Origin: a bacterium | Lineage (GTDB): Bacteria > Sysuimicrobiota > Sysuimicrobiia > Sysuimicrobiales > Segetimicrobiaceae | Direction of reading: 5' to 3' | Assembly: GCA_035945995.1 (NCBI GenBank) | Contig: DASYZR010000025.1 | Location: 1 to 32,727, forward strand | DNA length: 32,727 nucleotides | Shown: positions 25,906 through 32,727 of the stretch, one piece after another | Position numbering within the stretch: the stretch's first letter is position 1 | Layout of the letters: the number at the start of each line of letters is the position of its first letter | Notes under the pieces: model-generated | What the model was told of the DNA's origin: nothing | The model's database searches: none | Seen by the model: the letters and a program-made list of their open reading frames with translations, nothing else | Made by a program: the position numbers and the translations under genes

Positions 25906-26685
25906 TTAGTGGAAGATCATGCCTCCTTCCACGTTAATGGCCTGGCCGGTGATGTATCTCGCGTCCTCGGAGCACAGGAATGCCACGGCATCTCCCACAT
26001 CCTCGGGTTGTTCCAAGCGACCCAGCGCGATCGCGTTCACACGGCTCTGGGTGAATTCACCTGGTTCCATCCCCAGCAAGACGCCGGCCTCGCGTTCGAT
26101 CTTTGCCCACATCTCCGTGTCAACGATGCCGGGGCACACGCAGTTTACGGTGACGCCGCGTTTTCCGTAGGCAACGGCGAGATTGCGCGTGAGGGCGACG
26201 ACGCCGGCCTTACTGACGTTATAGTGAACGAACGCGGTGCTGCCCGCTTTGGCCGCGATGCTGGCGATGTTGACGATTCTGCCTTGGCCCCGTGCGAGCA
26301 TGTGCGGCAGCACCGCCTGGCAGGTGAAGTAGGTGCCTTTCAGGTTTGTCGCCTGAACGAGGTCCCACTCTTCTTCGGTAATCTCGAGCGGATCGCTGAC
26401 GCGGATGATGCCGGCGTTGTTGACGAGGATATCGATTCTTTCGAAAGTCGAGAGCGCCGCGTCCACGAGCGCGCGGCGATCGTTAGCGTGGGCGACGTCG
26501 GTCTGAACGGCCAGGGCTCTTCGCCCGGCTGCCCGCACTTCGCCTGCCACGACGGATGCCGTGGCGGTATTCACGTCCGCGATCACGATGTCCGCGCCTT
26601 CACGCGCCAGGCGCAGCGCGATCGCGCGACCGATCCCCTGTCCCCCGCCGGTGATGATCGCGACCTTGTCTCTCAGTCCCCGCAT
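25906..26685 (-). CDS. Short-chain dehydrogenase/reductase (SDR), FabG-like
   Basis: A 259-residue classical SDR: TGGGQGIG (12-19), NNAG (89-92), S142, Y155 and K159 (VHYNVSKAG), and the end motif EDVGDAVAFLCSEDARYITGQAINVEGG. Asp follows the second beta-strand (VIADVN), suggesting NAD preference. The start at 26685 has GGGGGGAG just upstream; a longer frame beyond it is not supported by homology. It converges with the plus-strand SDR across 30 bp. Similar enzymes oxidise sugars, polyols or 3-hydroxyacyl groups. Confidence 0.92.
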   Translation of the reverse strand: MRGLRDKVAIITGGGQGIGRAIALRLAREGADIVIADVNTATASVVAGEVRAAGRRALAVQTDVAHANDRRALVDAALSTFERIDILVNNAGIIRVSDPLEITEEEWDLVQATNLKGTYFTCQAVLPHMLARGQGRIVNIASIAAKAGSTAFVHYNVSKAGVVALTRNLAVAYGKRGVTVNCVCPGIVDTEMWAKIEREAGVLLGMEPGEFTQSRVNAIALGRLEQPEDVGDAVAFLCSEDARYITGQAINVEGGMIFH

Positions 26686-26705
26686 GAGTCTCCCCCCGGG
26701 GGGCG

Positions 26706-27359
26706 TCACGGCTTGCTGCCGCGCAGGAATTCCGCCAGCCGATCGTACCATCGGACTTGGTCCTCGACGGTGAAGTGCGCGTTCGCCGGACTGGGATTCG
26801 GAGCGACGAACAACCGGGTTCGTCCCGCGGTGAGGGGCTGCGCTCCCAACACAATCCCGGCAGGATCTTCGTGCAGCGCAAACTGCACAAACGGCCGAAA
26901 CCCGGTCAATCCGTGAAAGCAGGCGACCCGGGGCTGATGCTTTGCCAGACGCCGCAGCAGTCGCGGCGCCCACTCCCGGAAGATCTCACGCGAGAGGTCT
27001 CCCGCGTTGCGGCTCGGTACCTTGACCACGTCCGTGAAGCCGATGCCGAATCGCAGCAACGACACATCCTGCTCGGGTCCAAGCGCGGGCTTGCGCAGCG
27101 CCCTGCGAATTGGCGCGGACAATAGAGACCGCGAGAACGCCGGCCAAAATCGGCTGGCCGGCCGCGCGAAATAGTGCCCGCGCTCGACCGAGTAGAGTCC
27201 AGGGTTGATGCCGACGAAAACGACGCGCAGGCCTGGTCTCAGGTAGTCCGGTAACGTGCGAAACGGGTACCTCTCGCCGGTTGGAGGCACGACGTCGTTT
27301 TCTCCGTATGTTCGGCCATCCCTGGTGCTGTCACGCACAGGGCCGGACTCGAAGAGCAT
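26706..27359 (-). CDS. mug: Mismatch-specific (G:T/U) DNA glycosylase, Mug/TDG family
   Basis: A uracil-DNA-glycosylase-superfamily protein of about 217 residues. The active-site motif VVFVGINPGLYS (residues 46-57) has the Asn (N52) that activates water in Mug/TDG, and the second motif APNPSPANAHF (186-196) inserts into DNA. Mug removes uracil or ethenocytosine opposite guanine. E. coli Mug is 168 residues; the extra length here is N-terminal. An ATG at 27359 is taken as start; a GTG at 27290, just before the conserved part (194 residues), is a good alternative. It is divergent from a VOC gene and 20 bp downstream of the SDR gene start. Confidence 0.85.
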   Translation of the reverse strand: MLFESGPVRDSTRDGRTYGENDVVPPTGERYPFRTLPDYLRPGLRVVFVGINPGLYSVERGHYFARPASRFWPAFSRSLLSAPIRRALRKPALGPEQDVSLLRFGIGFTDVVKVPSRNAGDLSREIFREWAPRLLRRLAKHQPRVACFHGLTGFRPFVQFALHEDPAGIVLGAQPLTAGRTRLFVAPNPSPANAHFTVEDQVRWYDRLAEFLRGSKP

Positions 27360-27458
27360 GGAATTCCGTAGAAGCGGACATTCCGCCTTCCTCGGTGAGG
27401 CGTCCCACGAATCGCCGACGATCATCGGTGCATCTCTGCCGATCGCGAGGTGCTGGTC

Positions 27459-27851
27459 ATGGTGGTGTTCGATCACGTGGCGATAGCGGTTTGCCGCATC
27501 CTGGATGCCGAGCCACTCCTGCGGGATCTCCTGGGTGGGACCCCCGGGGAGAGCGGGGCCGGCAACGGTTTCGCCTTCAAGCAATATGTTCTTCCGGGCG
27601 GCGTTGTCGAGCTGTTGGAGCCGAAGGGGGACGACAGCTTCCTCGTTCGTTTCCTGCGGGATCGCGGTGAGGGTCTGCACCACATCACGTTCAAGGTCAC
27701 GGGGCTGCGTTCGTGGGCCGCCAAGCTGCGCGCCGCCGGATACCAGGTTGTGGGTGAGAACTACGATAATCCGGCGTGGCAGGAATTATTTGTTCATCCC
27801 AAGAGCGGTCACGGGGTGCTTATTCAGTTCGCCGAAACGCAGGAGGCGTAG
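27459..27851 (+). CDS. VOC-superfamily protein, methylmalonyl-CoA-epimerase-like
   Basis: A 130-residue single-domain VOC protein. FDHVAIAV (H6) opens the first module, VVELLEP (E51) ends it, GLHHITFKV (H74/H75) opens the second, and GHGVLIQFAE closes it. In methylmalonyl-CoA epimerase the last position is a Glu metal ligand; here Q123 occupies that place, so metal use or reaction may differ. GAGG at 27447-27450 is 8 bp before the ATG at 27459. It stands alone on the plus strand, followed by a hairpin. Activity unknown. Confidence 0.8.
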   Translation: MVVFDHVAIAVCRILDAEPLLRDLLGGTPGESGAGNGFAFKQYVLPGGVVELLEPKGDDSFLVRFLRDRGEGLHHITFKVTGLRSWAAKLRAAGYQVVGENYDNPAWQELFVHPKSGHGVLIQFAETQEA

Positions 27852-27880
27852 GTCGCATCCGCCACGACGACCTCGACCTG

Positions 27881-27900
27881 CGCGCCGTATTCGGCGCGCT
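27881..27900. terminator. Hairpin between convergent genes
   Basis: GCGCGCCG (27881-27888), loop TATT, CGGCGCGC (27893-27900): a perfect 8-bp GC-rich stem in the 50-bp gap between the VOC gene and the convergent RES toxin gene. No U-tract follows on either strand, so it would be a non-classical bidirectional terminator. Confidence 0.5.
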
Positions 27901-27901
27901 C

Positions 27902-28537
27902 TCACCCAGGCGTGATCACCAAGCCAAACCGCCGGATCGCGTCAGCCAGCAGCCTGCGGTGACGAATCAAGGGCCCCAGGCCCTTTGCCGTAATCTTCGG
28001 CCTGGCGCGTTCGTGGAGTCCCACGGAGATGACGGCTTGTCCCACTCGCGAGCTCCAGACGATTCCCTCCGGGGCGCTTGGATGCATGAATAGCGGCCGC
28101 GACCACTGGGTCGAGACCGAATGCGGGGCTGTCAGCAACCAAGGGCCTGCGCCGATCTGCGTGAGGCCGGACGGCGTCCGCAGGTCGACACACGTCAGCG
28201 GTTGCGCGAAGGTGATCGTCGCGAGCGCAAAGGTTTCGAGTGTCGTGGCAGACACGGGGACGCGCACGCCATTCGCCGCCCCGACGGGCCCCATGATCAA
28301 ACCGGCGGCAAGCAATAGACGCTCCGCAAAGGCAGCCACGTCGGTACCGGCGGCGTAGAGCACACCGTCTTGCCGCCGGGGATCGTTGAAGCGGCCGTCC
28401 TGCCGGTTGAAATGCAGCGGACGGTGGTCGCCCGGGTACACGCGCCAAGCCGGCTCTTGGATTGTGGTCAGAAGGAGCGTTCGCGCTGCAAGATCGGCCG
28501 GCGGCGTAGGGTCATCCGGAGCCCTACCCGAGGCCAT
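27902..28537 (-). CDS. RES-domain toxin of a type II toxin-antitoxin system
   Basis: A 211-residue RES-family protein. Core motifs are AWRVYPGDHRPLHFNR (R32), GVLYAAGTDVAAFAE (Y61, E72) and EGIVWSSRVG (S162/S163, R164), the Arg-Glu-Ser set that names the family. Characterised RES toxins (MbcT, ParT, Res) break down NAD+ or ADP-ribosylate a host enzyme. All key residues seem present, so the toxin may be active. Its ATG at 28537 overlaps the antitoxin stop by 14 bp, which couples translation. The gene order antitoxin-toxin is standard for this family. Confidence 0.82.
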   Translation of the reverse strand: MASGRAPDDPTPPADLAARTLLLTTIQEPAWRVYPGDHRPLHFNRQDGRFNDPRRQDGVLYAAGTDVAAFAERLLLAAGLIMGPVGAANGVRVPVSATTLETFALATITFAQPLTCVDLRTPSGLTQIGAGPWLLTAPHSVSTQWSRPLFMHPSAPEGIVWSSRVGQAVISVGLHERARPKITAKGLGPLIRHRRLLADAIRRFGLVITPG

Positions 28538-29216
28538 ATGCCGCGTAGGTACGTGCGAGCGCTACGACCTCGTCAATGCGCCCGGCGCCCAGCGCGTGCA
28601 ACGGGGTTTCGCCTTCGAGGTCCGGGTGCGGGCTCAACAAGAAGAACACCTGCTGCCATGGGTCATGCGGAGCCAAGGCGTGGATCACCTGTGGAACCCA
28701 CGGCCAGATTCCGACCGGGCCGAGTTGCCAGGCAATCCGTGCCGGCCCACCGGTAGACCAATGAGACGATGGTTCCGTGCGGCGCAGATCGACGGCCTGC
28801 CGGGTCAAATGAAGACGGCGGGCCATCTGCTCGGCGCTTAGCGTACCGCCTTCGGCCTCCAGCACCTGTTGCCGTGCGTCCAAGCCACCGAGCTGAGCCC
28901 TGGCGATGACTTCTTCGTCGGTGGCACTGTCCGCGTCCGGAAGCGACGCCTCAAGGGTTGCCAGCACAGCCGTGAGGTCTGAATCCGCGCTGGCCGCCTT
29001 CGTCAAGGTGCCGGTATTTGCTGCGCTGAGCGCCGAGCCGGCCGCACGAAGAAAGCGTGTCAGGATAGCCCGACGAAGCGGCTCCTTGGTCTGCTCCATG
29101 AGAGTGGCCACAGGAGCGTAAAGCACATCGGACGCCGATAGCACGAGGGCACTTCGCTCCCCGCCGCGTCTTCGAGGGGCTAGTGACGCGCTTGTCGATC
29201 GCTGACGGTGGGACAT
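28524..29216 (-). CDS. Xre/MbcA/ParS-type antitoxin, long form
   Basis: A 230-residue protein preceding the RES toxin. A helix-turn-helix-like segment LSAEQMARRLHLTRQAVDLRR lies near residues 126-146. The C-terminal part (about 185-228, VFFLLSPHPDLEGETPLHAL then GRIDEVVALARTYAAYG) matches the toxin-binding domain (DUF2384) of Xre-MbcA-ParS antitoxins. Usual family length is 120-160; here about 90 residues rich in Ala/Leu/Thr are added at the N-terminus. No strong ribosome binding site precedes the ATG at 29216, and internal starts are possible. It should neutralise the RES toxin and repress its own promoter. Confidence 0.78.
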   Translation of the reverse strand: MSHRQRSTSASLAPRRRGGERSALVLSASDVLYAPVATLMEQTKEPLRRAILTRFLRAAGSALSAANTGTLTKAASADSDLTAVLATLEASLPDADSATDEEVIARAQLGGLDARQQVLEAEGGTLSAEQMARRLHLTRQAVDLRRTEPSSHWSTGGPARIAWQLGPVGIWPWVPQVIHALAPHDPWQQVFFLLSPHPDLEGETPLHALGAGRIDEVVALARTYAAYGLG

Positions 29217-29238
29217 TGGGTGACCGCCGCTGTGTGGC

Positions 29239-29280
29239 TTGACGATCTATATAATACCATTGCAGAGATAAACCGTCAAG
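29239..29280. repeat. Inverted repeat framing the antitoxin promoter
   Basis: CTTGACG (29239-29245) and its exact reverse complement CGTCAAG (29274-29280) are 28 bp apart. One arm covers the -35 box, the other lies near the transcript start. This is a fitting operator layout for autoregulation by the antitoxin (inference). Confidence 0.5.
29251..29279 (-). promoter_or_regulatory. Promoter of the antitoxin/RES operon
   Basis: On the minus strand TTGACG (29279-29274), exactly 17 bp, then TATTAT (29256-29251). The predicted transcript starts near 29244, about 28 bp before the antitoxin ATG at 29216. The region is AT-rich against a GC-rich background. The -35 box forms one arm of an inverted repeat. 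Confidence 0.65.
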
Positions 29281-29283
29281 AAG

Positions 29284-29301
29284 ACTTAACCAACTTAACC
29301 A
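29284..29301. repeat. Tandem 9-bp direct repeat upstream of the antitoxin promoter
   Basis: ACTTAACCA occurs twice back to back, just upstream of the -35 box on the minus strand. Possible second operator or activator site; chance is not excluded. Confidence 0.45.
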
Positions 29302-29337
29302 GAGGTTCCGCGACGCCGTAGATGAGCTCCATCGAGT

Positions 29338-30408
29338 CTAGCGTCCGAACGTCACCGGTTTGAGGTCCACGCCGTCCGGATCCTTGAGATAGCCCGGCTT
29401 CCGGCCCGCGACCCCCGTCACCCCGTATTGCCAAAGAATTCTCTTGGTGCGCCGGCTGAGGACGATGACGCGGTCATTCTCGTCGTCGTTCAAAAGAAAA
29501 TTGCCGTTCGGGAGTTCGATCGCTAACGACGGATGATTGAGCATGCCCGGCCCCGACGTGGGTCCGTACGACCACAGGACCTTTCCGCTCCGCGTGACGA
29601 CAACGACCTTGCCGGGGCGTACGTAATCTACGGTGAGGTACTCTCCCGCCCGGGTCAGCTGCGTGTCCGATGCGTAGGCGACGGGCAGAGGAACGCGATA
29701 GAGAATTTTCCCGGTCGCCAGGTCGAGTTCGGACGCGGTTCGTCGCCCGATCTCGGTGACGAGGAGATTCCCGTTGGGGAGGGGAGTGTCGCCGTTGGGG
29801 GACATGAAATGCCCCGGCGCGGCGTCGCACCGCCCCGTGACGCCGAACTGCCGCCGGATGTGGCGCGCGGGGGGCGGGTCAAAGAGGAGGACCCGGCAGT
29901 TCTTGATGTCCGCGACGGTGATGCGGCCGTCGGGGAGCTGGTAGGCGTCGTCGGGCGTATTGAGATATCCCGGCGCCCTCCCGGCATGGCCGGCACGGCC
30001 GTACTCCCACACGATCTTCCGCGTCGCGTAGTCAATGATCGCGATCATGTGGTTGTCTTCCTGGTTGGTGATGATCGTATGGCCGCCGGGCGTGTAGAAC
30101 GCGTCGTCGGGATCGACAAACGTCTGGCCGGGGGCCAGATCGCCGGGCCGCGGGAACTCCCAGGCGATGCGCTTGTCCGGGGTGACCTCGAGAATTCGGT
30201 TGTTGTCCGCGTCGGCGATCAGGACGTTGCCGGTGAGGCCGACGTCGGAATCAGTCGCCGGACCGGCGAGAACGTCCGGCCGGCTGGAGAGCGAGACGAC
30301 GAGCAACAGCGCGAGCGCAACCACGATGACGCGAGCCGCGGATGAAAGCCGCAACAGAAGATCGCCCCTTCCTCGCCGGTTGGTTCCGGTACAGCCGGCG
30401 GACATCAT
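29338..30408 (-). CDS. Exported beta-propeller (NHL/PQQ-like repeat) protein
   Basis: A 356-residue protein with a long basic N-terminus and one hydrophobic segment (VIVVALALLLVVSLSS, about residues 27-42) that serves as signal peptide or anchor. The rest is repeated blades of about 45 residues: NVLIADADNNRILEVTP, HTIITNQEDNHMIAII, GRITVADIKNCRVLLFD, GNLLVTEIGRR, GNFLLNDDENDRVIVLSR, each followed by a 'W-Y-G' strand (IVWEYG, VLWSYG, ILWQYG). This is the pattern of NHL-type or arylsulfotransferase-like propellers. Catalytic His residues of arylsulfotransferases cannot be assigned, so function is open. Two adjacent ATG codons (30408, 30405) are possible starts. Confidence 0.82.
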   Translation of the reverse strand: MMSAGCTGTNRRGRGDLLLRLSSAARVIVVALALLLVVSLSSRPDVLAGPATDSDVGLTGNVLIADADNNRILEVTPDKRIAWEFPRPGDLAPGQTFVDPDDAFYTPGGHTIITNQEDNHMIAIIDYATRKIVWEYGRAGHAGRAPGYLNTPDDAYQLPDGRITVADIKNCRVLLFDPPPARHIRRQFGVTGRCDAAPGHFMSPNGDTPLPNGNLLVTEIGRRTASELDLATGKILYRVPLPVAYASDTQLTRAGEYLTVDYVRPGKVVVVTRSGKVLWSYGPTSGPGMLNHPSLAIELPNGNFLLNDDENDRVIVLSRRTKRILWQYGVTGVAGRKPGYLKDPDGVDLKPVTFGR

Positions 30409-30439
30409 TAGGTACGAGCGTAGCGCAGGCGCGGTCTGA

Positions 30440-30932
30440 GAGCATATCGGGTCCTGGTTGGATTATGAATTCGCACCAGCGGGCGATCTCGACGGCAACC
30501 TCCGGTCCGTGCGGTCCGCGCGGTCGGTGTCCGATCTCGTGCTGGTCAGCCTGCACGCGCACGAGCTGGGGCGCGAGCGCTGGGAGCCGGCCGACGACTA
30601 CGCGACGCCGCCGATCGATCCGGCCAAGTCGCCGGACGAGTGTTCGGCGAGCTGTCCAGGGACGGCACCCAAAGCTTTCCGGCCGATCGGCACTACTGGG
30701 AAACCGTGCTGCCCCTGTGCCGTTTCGAAGACCGGCGTCTTACGGAGATCGTCCTGCATCCGCTCAGTCTTGGCTTCGGTACCGGCTGGCCGGATCGGGG
30801 AACGCCGGTCTCGCCAAGCCCGAGCTTGCCGCCGAGATCCTGACGTGGATGCGCGGGCTGTCGGAGCCATTCGGGACGACCATCGAGGTCGCGTCGGGCG
30901 CGGGCCGAGTGCAGATCCCCGCGGCGGCCTGA
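30440..30932 (+). pseudogene. CapA-family protein, 3' remnant with two frameshifts
   Basis: Three successive frames give the C-terminal third of a CapA-like (PgsA, poly-gamma-glutamate-type metallophosphoesterase fold) protein. Frame 1 (30440 to about 30640) reads NLRSVRSARSVSDLVLVSLHAHELG; frame 2 (about 30638-30808) reads VFGELSRDGTQSFPADRHYW and LPLCRFEDRRLTEIVLHPLS; frame 3 (about 30806-30932) reads AGLAKPELAAEILTWMRGLSE and ends in a stop. The order matches intact CapA proteins, where SLHAHE is a conserved metal-site motif. The N-terminal two thirds are gone; upstream lies the unrelated propeller gene on the other strand. Confidence 0.68.
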
Positions 30933-30962
30933 GCGATCAGGAGTCGCCGGAGTCCACGCCCG

Positions 30963-31823
30963 TTACAGTTGTCCGGCCTCCCGGAGGAACCGCTCGGCCC
31001 TCCGCACGACCGGGTAGTCGACAAATTGTCCCCGCACCTCGACGGCGGCCCGGCCGCGGGCTTCGGCCTCCCGGAATGCGGTTACGACATCCCTCGCCCA
31101 TGCCAGCTCCTCCGGGGTGGGTGCGAAGACGCGGTTGGCCACCCGCACCTGGTCCGGGTGGACACACAGGCGGCCCTGGAACCCCAGCGCCCGGGCGCGC
31201 CGGCAGCCGTCTTCGAATCCCGCGGTGTTCTGGAGGTCGAGGTACACGGTGTCGATGGGCGGGTCGAGCTCACCCGAGCGAGAGTATATGGCCATCCGGG
31301 TGCGGGCGAACAGCAGCTCGTTCTCTTCTGCCGTTGCCGTGAACCCGACGTCGAGACTCAAATCGACGGCGCCGAAGGTGAGGCGGCGCATCCTCGAGAT
31401 TCGACTCGCCGCGATCTCGGGGAGATGCACCATCCCCCGCGCCGTCTCAATGAGGGGGAGCAGATCGATACTCCCCGCGGTCAGGCCTCGTTCACGCTCC
31501 AGGTGTGTCAGGAATCTGTCGGCCAGGTAGACTTCGAGGGCGCCGCCGACCTTGGGAAGGACAACGCCGTCCACCCCGGATCCGATGATTCCTTCGAGGT
31601 CGCCGAAGAACCACGGCGTATCGACACCGTTCACACGCACGTATGCCTTCGTTGTATGAGGCACGTCCACGGCGTCGCGCACGAATTGGCGCGTGCGCGC
31701 CTTTTCCGCCGTCGGGACGGTGTCTTCCAGATCGAGGATCGCCGCGTCGGCGGCGGCATGATGCAGCGCTCGGGTGGTCGCCTCCGCGTCGTTGCCCGGA
31801 GCGAACAGCATGCTTCGCAACAC
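30963..31823 (-). CDS. HpcH/HpaI aldolase/citrate lyase beta-like CoA ester lyase
   Basis: A 286-residue TIM-barrel protein of the citrate lyase beta (CitE/MclA) group. SMLFAPGNDAE opens the fold; AAILDLEDTVP carries the Mg-region acidic residues; YVRVNGVDTPWFFGDL, VVLPKVGG, LLPLIETARGM and FGAVDLSLDVG are the family's conserved strands; CVHPDQVRVAN closes the barrel. Such enzymes cleave malyl-CoA, citramalyl-CoA or related 3-hydroxyacyl-CoA esters. GAGGGGAG lies just upstream of a GTG at 31823 (TTG at 31820 and ATG at 31811 are alternatives). It starts 12 bp after the aminotransferase stop, so both form an operon. Exact CoA ester unknown. Confidence 0.88.
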   Translation of the reverse strand: MLRSMLFAPGNDAEATTRALHHAAADAAILDLEDTVPTAEKARTRQFVRDAVDVPHTTKAYVRVNGVDTPWFFGDLEGIIGSGVDGVVLPKVGGALEVYLADRFLTHLERERGLTAGSIDLLPLIETARGMVHLPEIAASRISRMRRLTFGAVDLSLDVGFTATAEENELLFARTRMAIYSRSGELDPPIDTVYLDLQNTAGFEDGCRRARALGFQGRLCVHPDQVRVANRVFAPTPEELAWARDVVTAFREAEARGRAAVEVRGQFVDYPVVRRAERFLREAGQL

Positions 31824-31834
31824 CTGTCTCCCCT

Positions 31835-32727
31835 CTAGGCCAGCGCCTCCGCGACGCTCTGCCGGAGGAGCCGCCCGAGCTCCGCGATCTGGTCCGCGGA
31901 GATCGTGAGCGGCGGTCCCACGAGAATCTGAGTGCCGACGGTGCCGGGGAGCGATCCGCCCGCCGGATACACGAGAAGCCCGTTGCGCGTCGCGGCCGCC
32001 GCGACCGCCGGTCCCGGCGCCGCCGCCGCCGGGTGGCCGGCCGGCACCTGGAAATCCACGCCCCACATGAGACCGAGTCCGCGCACCTCGGCGACCGCGG
32101 CGTGCGAGCGGAGGGGCTCGAGCTCGTCGCGGACCAGCCCGCCTTTCCGCCCGGCCGCCGCAACGAGCTCATGCGTCCGGATGTAGTCCAGCACCGCCGC
32201 GGCGGTCGCGCACGCGAGCGGGTTGCCGGCGTACGTGTGCCCGTGGACGAACCGTCCGGAGACCGCGAGGATCCGATCCGCGATCCGCTCGCGGACGATC
32301 GCGGCGCCGACCGGGATGTAGCCGGCCCCGAGCCCCTTCGAGCAGGTGATGATGTCCGGCACCACGTGCCAGTGATCGATGGCGAAGTTCGCGCCGGTCC
32401 GGCCGAGCCCGGTCATCACCTCGTCGGCGATGAACAGGACGCCGTGCCGGTCGCAAATCTCGCGAATCGCGGGAAAATACTCGGGCGGGGGGACGACCGC
32501 GGCGTTGGCCGCGCCCGACACCGGCTCGGCGATGAAGGCGGCGACGGTGTCGGGTCCTTCCCGCCGGATCGCGTCGTCGAGCGCGGACGCGCACTCGATG
32601 CGGCAGCGGCCGTACTCGAGCCCGAACGGGCAGCGGCGGCAATGCACTTCCGGGATCTGCGGAAACGGGAGCAGGAGGGGCTCGTAGGGTCCGCGGCGCG
32701 CGGCGAACCCCGAGGCCGACAGCGCGC
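31835..32727 (-). CDS. Class III aminotransferase with four-Cys motif (cut by right edge)
   Basis: At least 297 residues of a class III PLP enzyme; the N-terminus is outside the window, and the frame is open to the edge (ALSASGFAARRGPYEP). Visible are the Cys cluster HCRRCPFGLEYGRCRIEC with spacing C-x2-C-x8-C-x3-C, FIADEVMTGLGR (PLP-contact Asp) and the Schiff-base Lys in ITCSKGLGAGYIPVGA, then the HGHTYAGNPLACA motif. The downstream part GADFQVP and NGLLVYPAGGS are typical of omega-amino-acid:pyruvate-type transaminases. It is upstream of a CoA ester lyase gene. The two could act in breakdown of a beta- or omega-amino acid, with the carbon skeleton later cleaved as CoA ester (inference). 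Confidence 0.9.
   Translation of the reverse strand, partial: ALSASGFAARRGPYEPLLLPFPQIPEVHCRRCPFGLEYGRCRIECASALDDAIRREGPDTVAAFIAEPVSGAANAAVVPPPEYFPAIREICDRHGVLFIADEVMTGLGRTGANFAIDHWHVVPDIITCSKGLGAGYIPVGAAIVRERIADRILAVSGRFVHGHTYAGNPLACATAAAVLDYIRTHELVAAAGRKGGLVRDELEPLRSHAAVAEVRGLGLMWGVDFQVPAGHPAAAAPGPAVAAAATRNGLLVYPAGGSLPGTVGTQILVGPPLTISADQIAELGRLLRQSVAEALA

Noticed and set aside
30640-30843. An independent 67-residue gene
   Set aside because: It is the middle segment of the frameshifted CapA-like remnant.

Overview
The window is GC-rich bacterial chromosomal DNA with tightly packed, often overlapping genes, many GTG starts, twin-arginine signal peptides on both solute-binding proteins and clear operon structure. 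Nothing fixes the taxon. The gene mix (several Opp/Dpp-type ABC transporters, Gfo/Idh and TIM-barrel isomerases, SDRs, VOC proteins, very high GC at third codon positions) resembles soil or subsurface heterotrophs, for example high-GC lineages such as Armatimonadota-like, Rokubacteria-like or Chloroflexota-like bacteria. That placement is a guess. No rRNA, tRNA, CRISPR array, transposase or integrase was seen.

Region A (1-10894, minus strand). The left edge holds the first 32 codons of an amidase. From about 10.9 kb down to 0.4 kb runs one long leftward operon: a peptide-type ABC transporter (permease B, permease C, ATPase D, ATPase F), an aldo/keto reductase, a TIM-barrel isomerase, a large Tat-exported solute-binding protein, a Gfo/Idh/MocA oxidoreductase and a second TIM-barrel isomerase. 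This looks like uptake plus redox/isomerase catabolism of a sugar, sugar acid, cyclitol or glycoside.

Region B (11032-21475, plus strand). A divergent operon starts beyond a perfect 11-bp inverted repeat. It encodes a VOC protein, an enolase-superfamily (MR/MLE) enzyme, a class III aminotransferase with a four-Cys motif, a neutral-ceramidase-like protein, a second Tat-exported solute-binding protein, two permeases, a DoeB/AstE-like zinc deacylase and a second ceramidase-like protein. It has no ATPase genes of its own, so it may borrow the D/F ATPases of region A. Three putative amide-cleaving zinc hydrolases with a transporter and an aminotransferase suggest import and deacylation of an N-acylated amino compound. 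This is the most interesting unit in the window.

Region C (21476-26685). A small unknown reading frame, ribokinase, a CrtI-like FAD oxidoreductase, a decayed Phd/MazF-type toxin-antitoxin pair, and two convergent SDR genes.

Region D (26706-30932). An accessory-looking patch: a Mug/TDG-type DNA glycosylase divergent from a VOC gene, an apparently intact Xre-family antitoxin/RES toxin operon with a strong promoter framed by repeats, an exported beta-propeller protein, and the frameshifted 3' remnant of a CapA-family gene.

Region E (30963-32727, minus strand). A citrate-lyase-beta-like CoA ester lyase, preceded by a second class III aminotransferase that runs off the right edge and carries the same four-Cys spacing as the one in region B.
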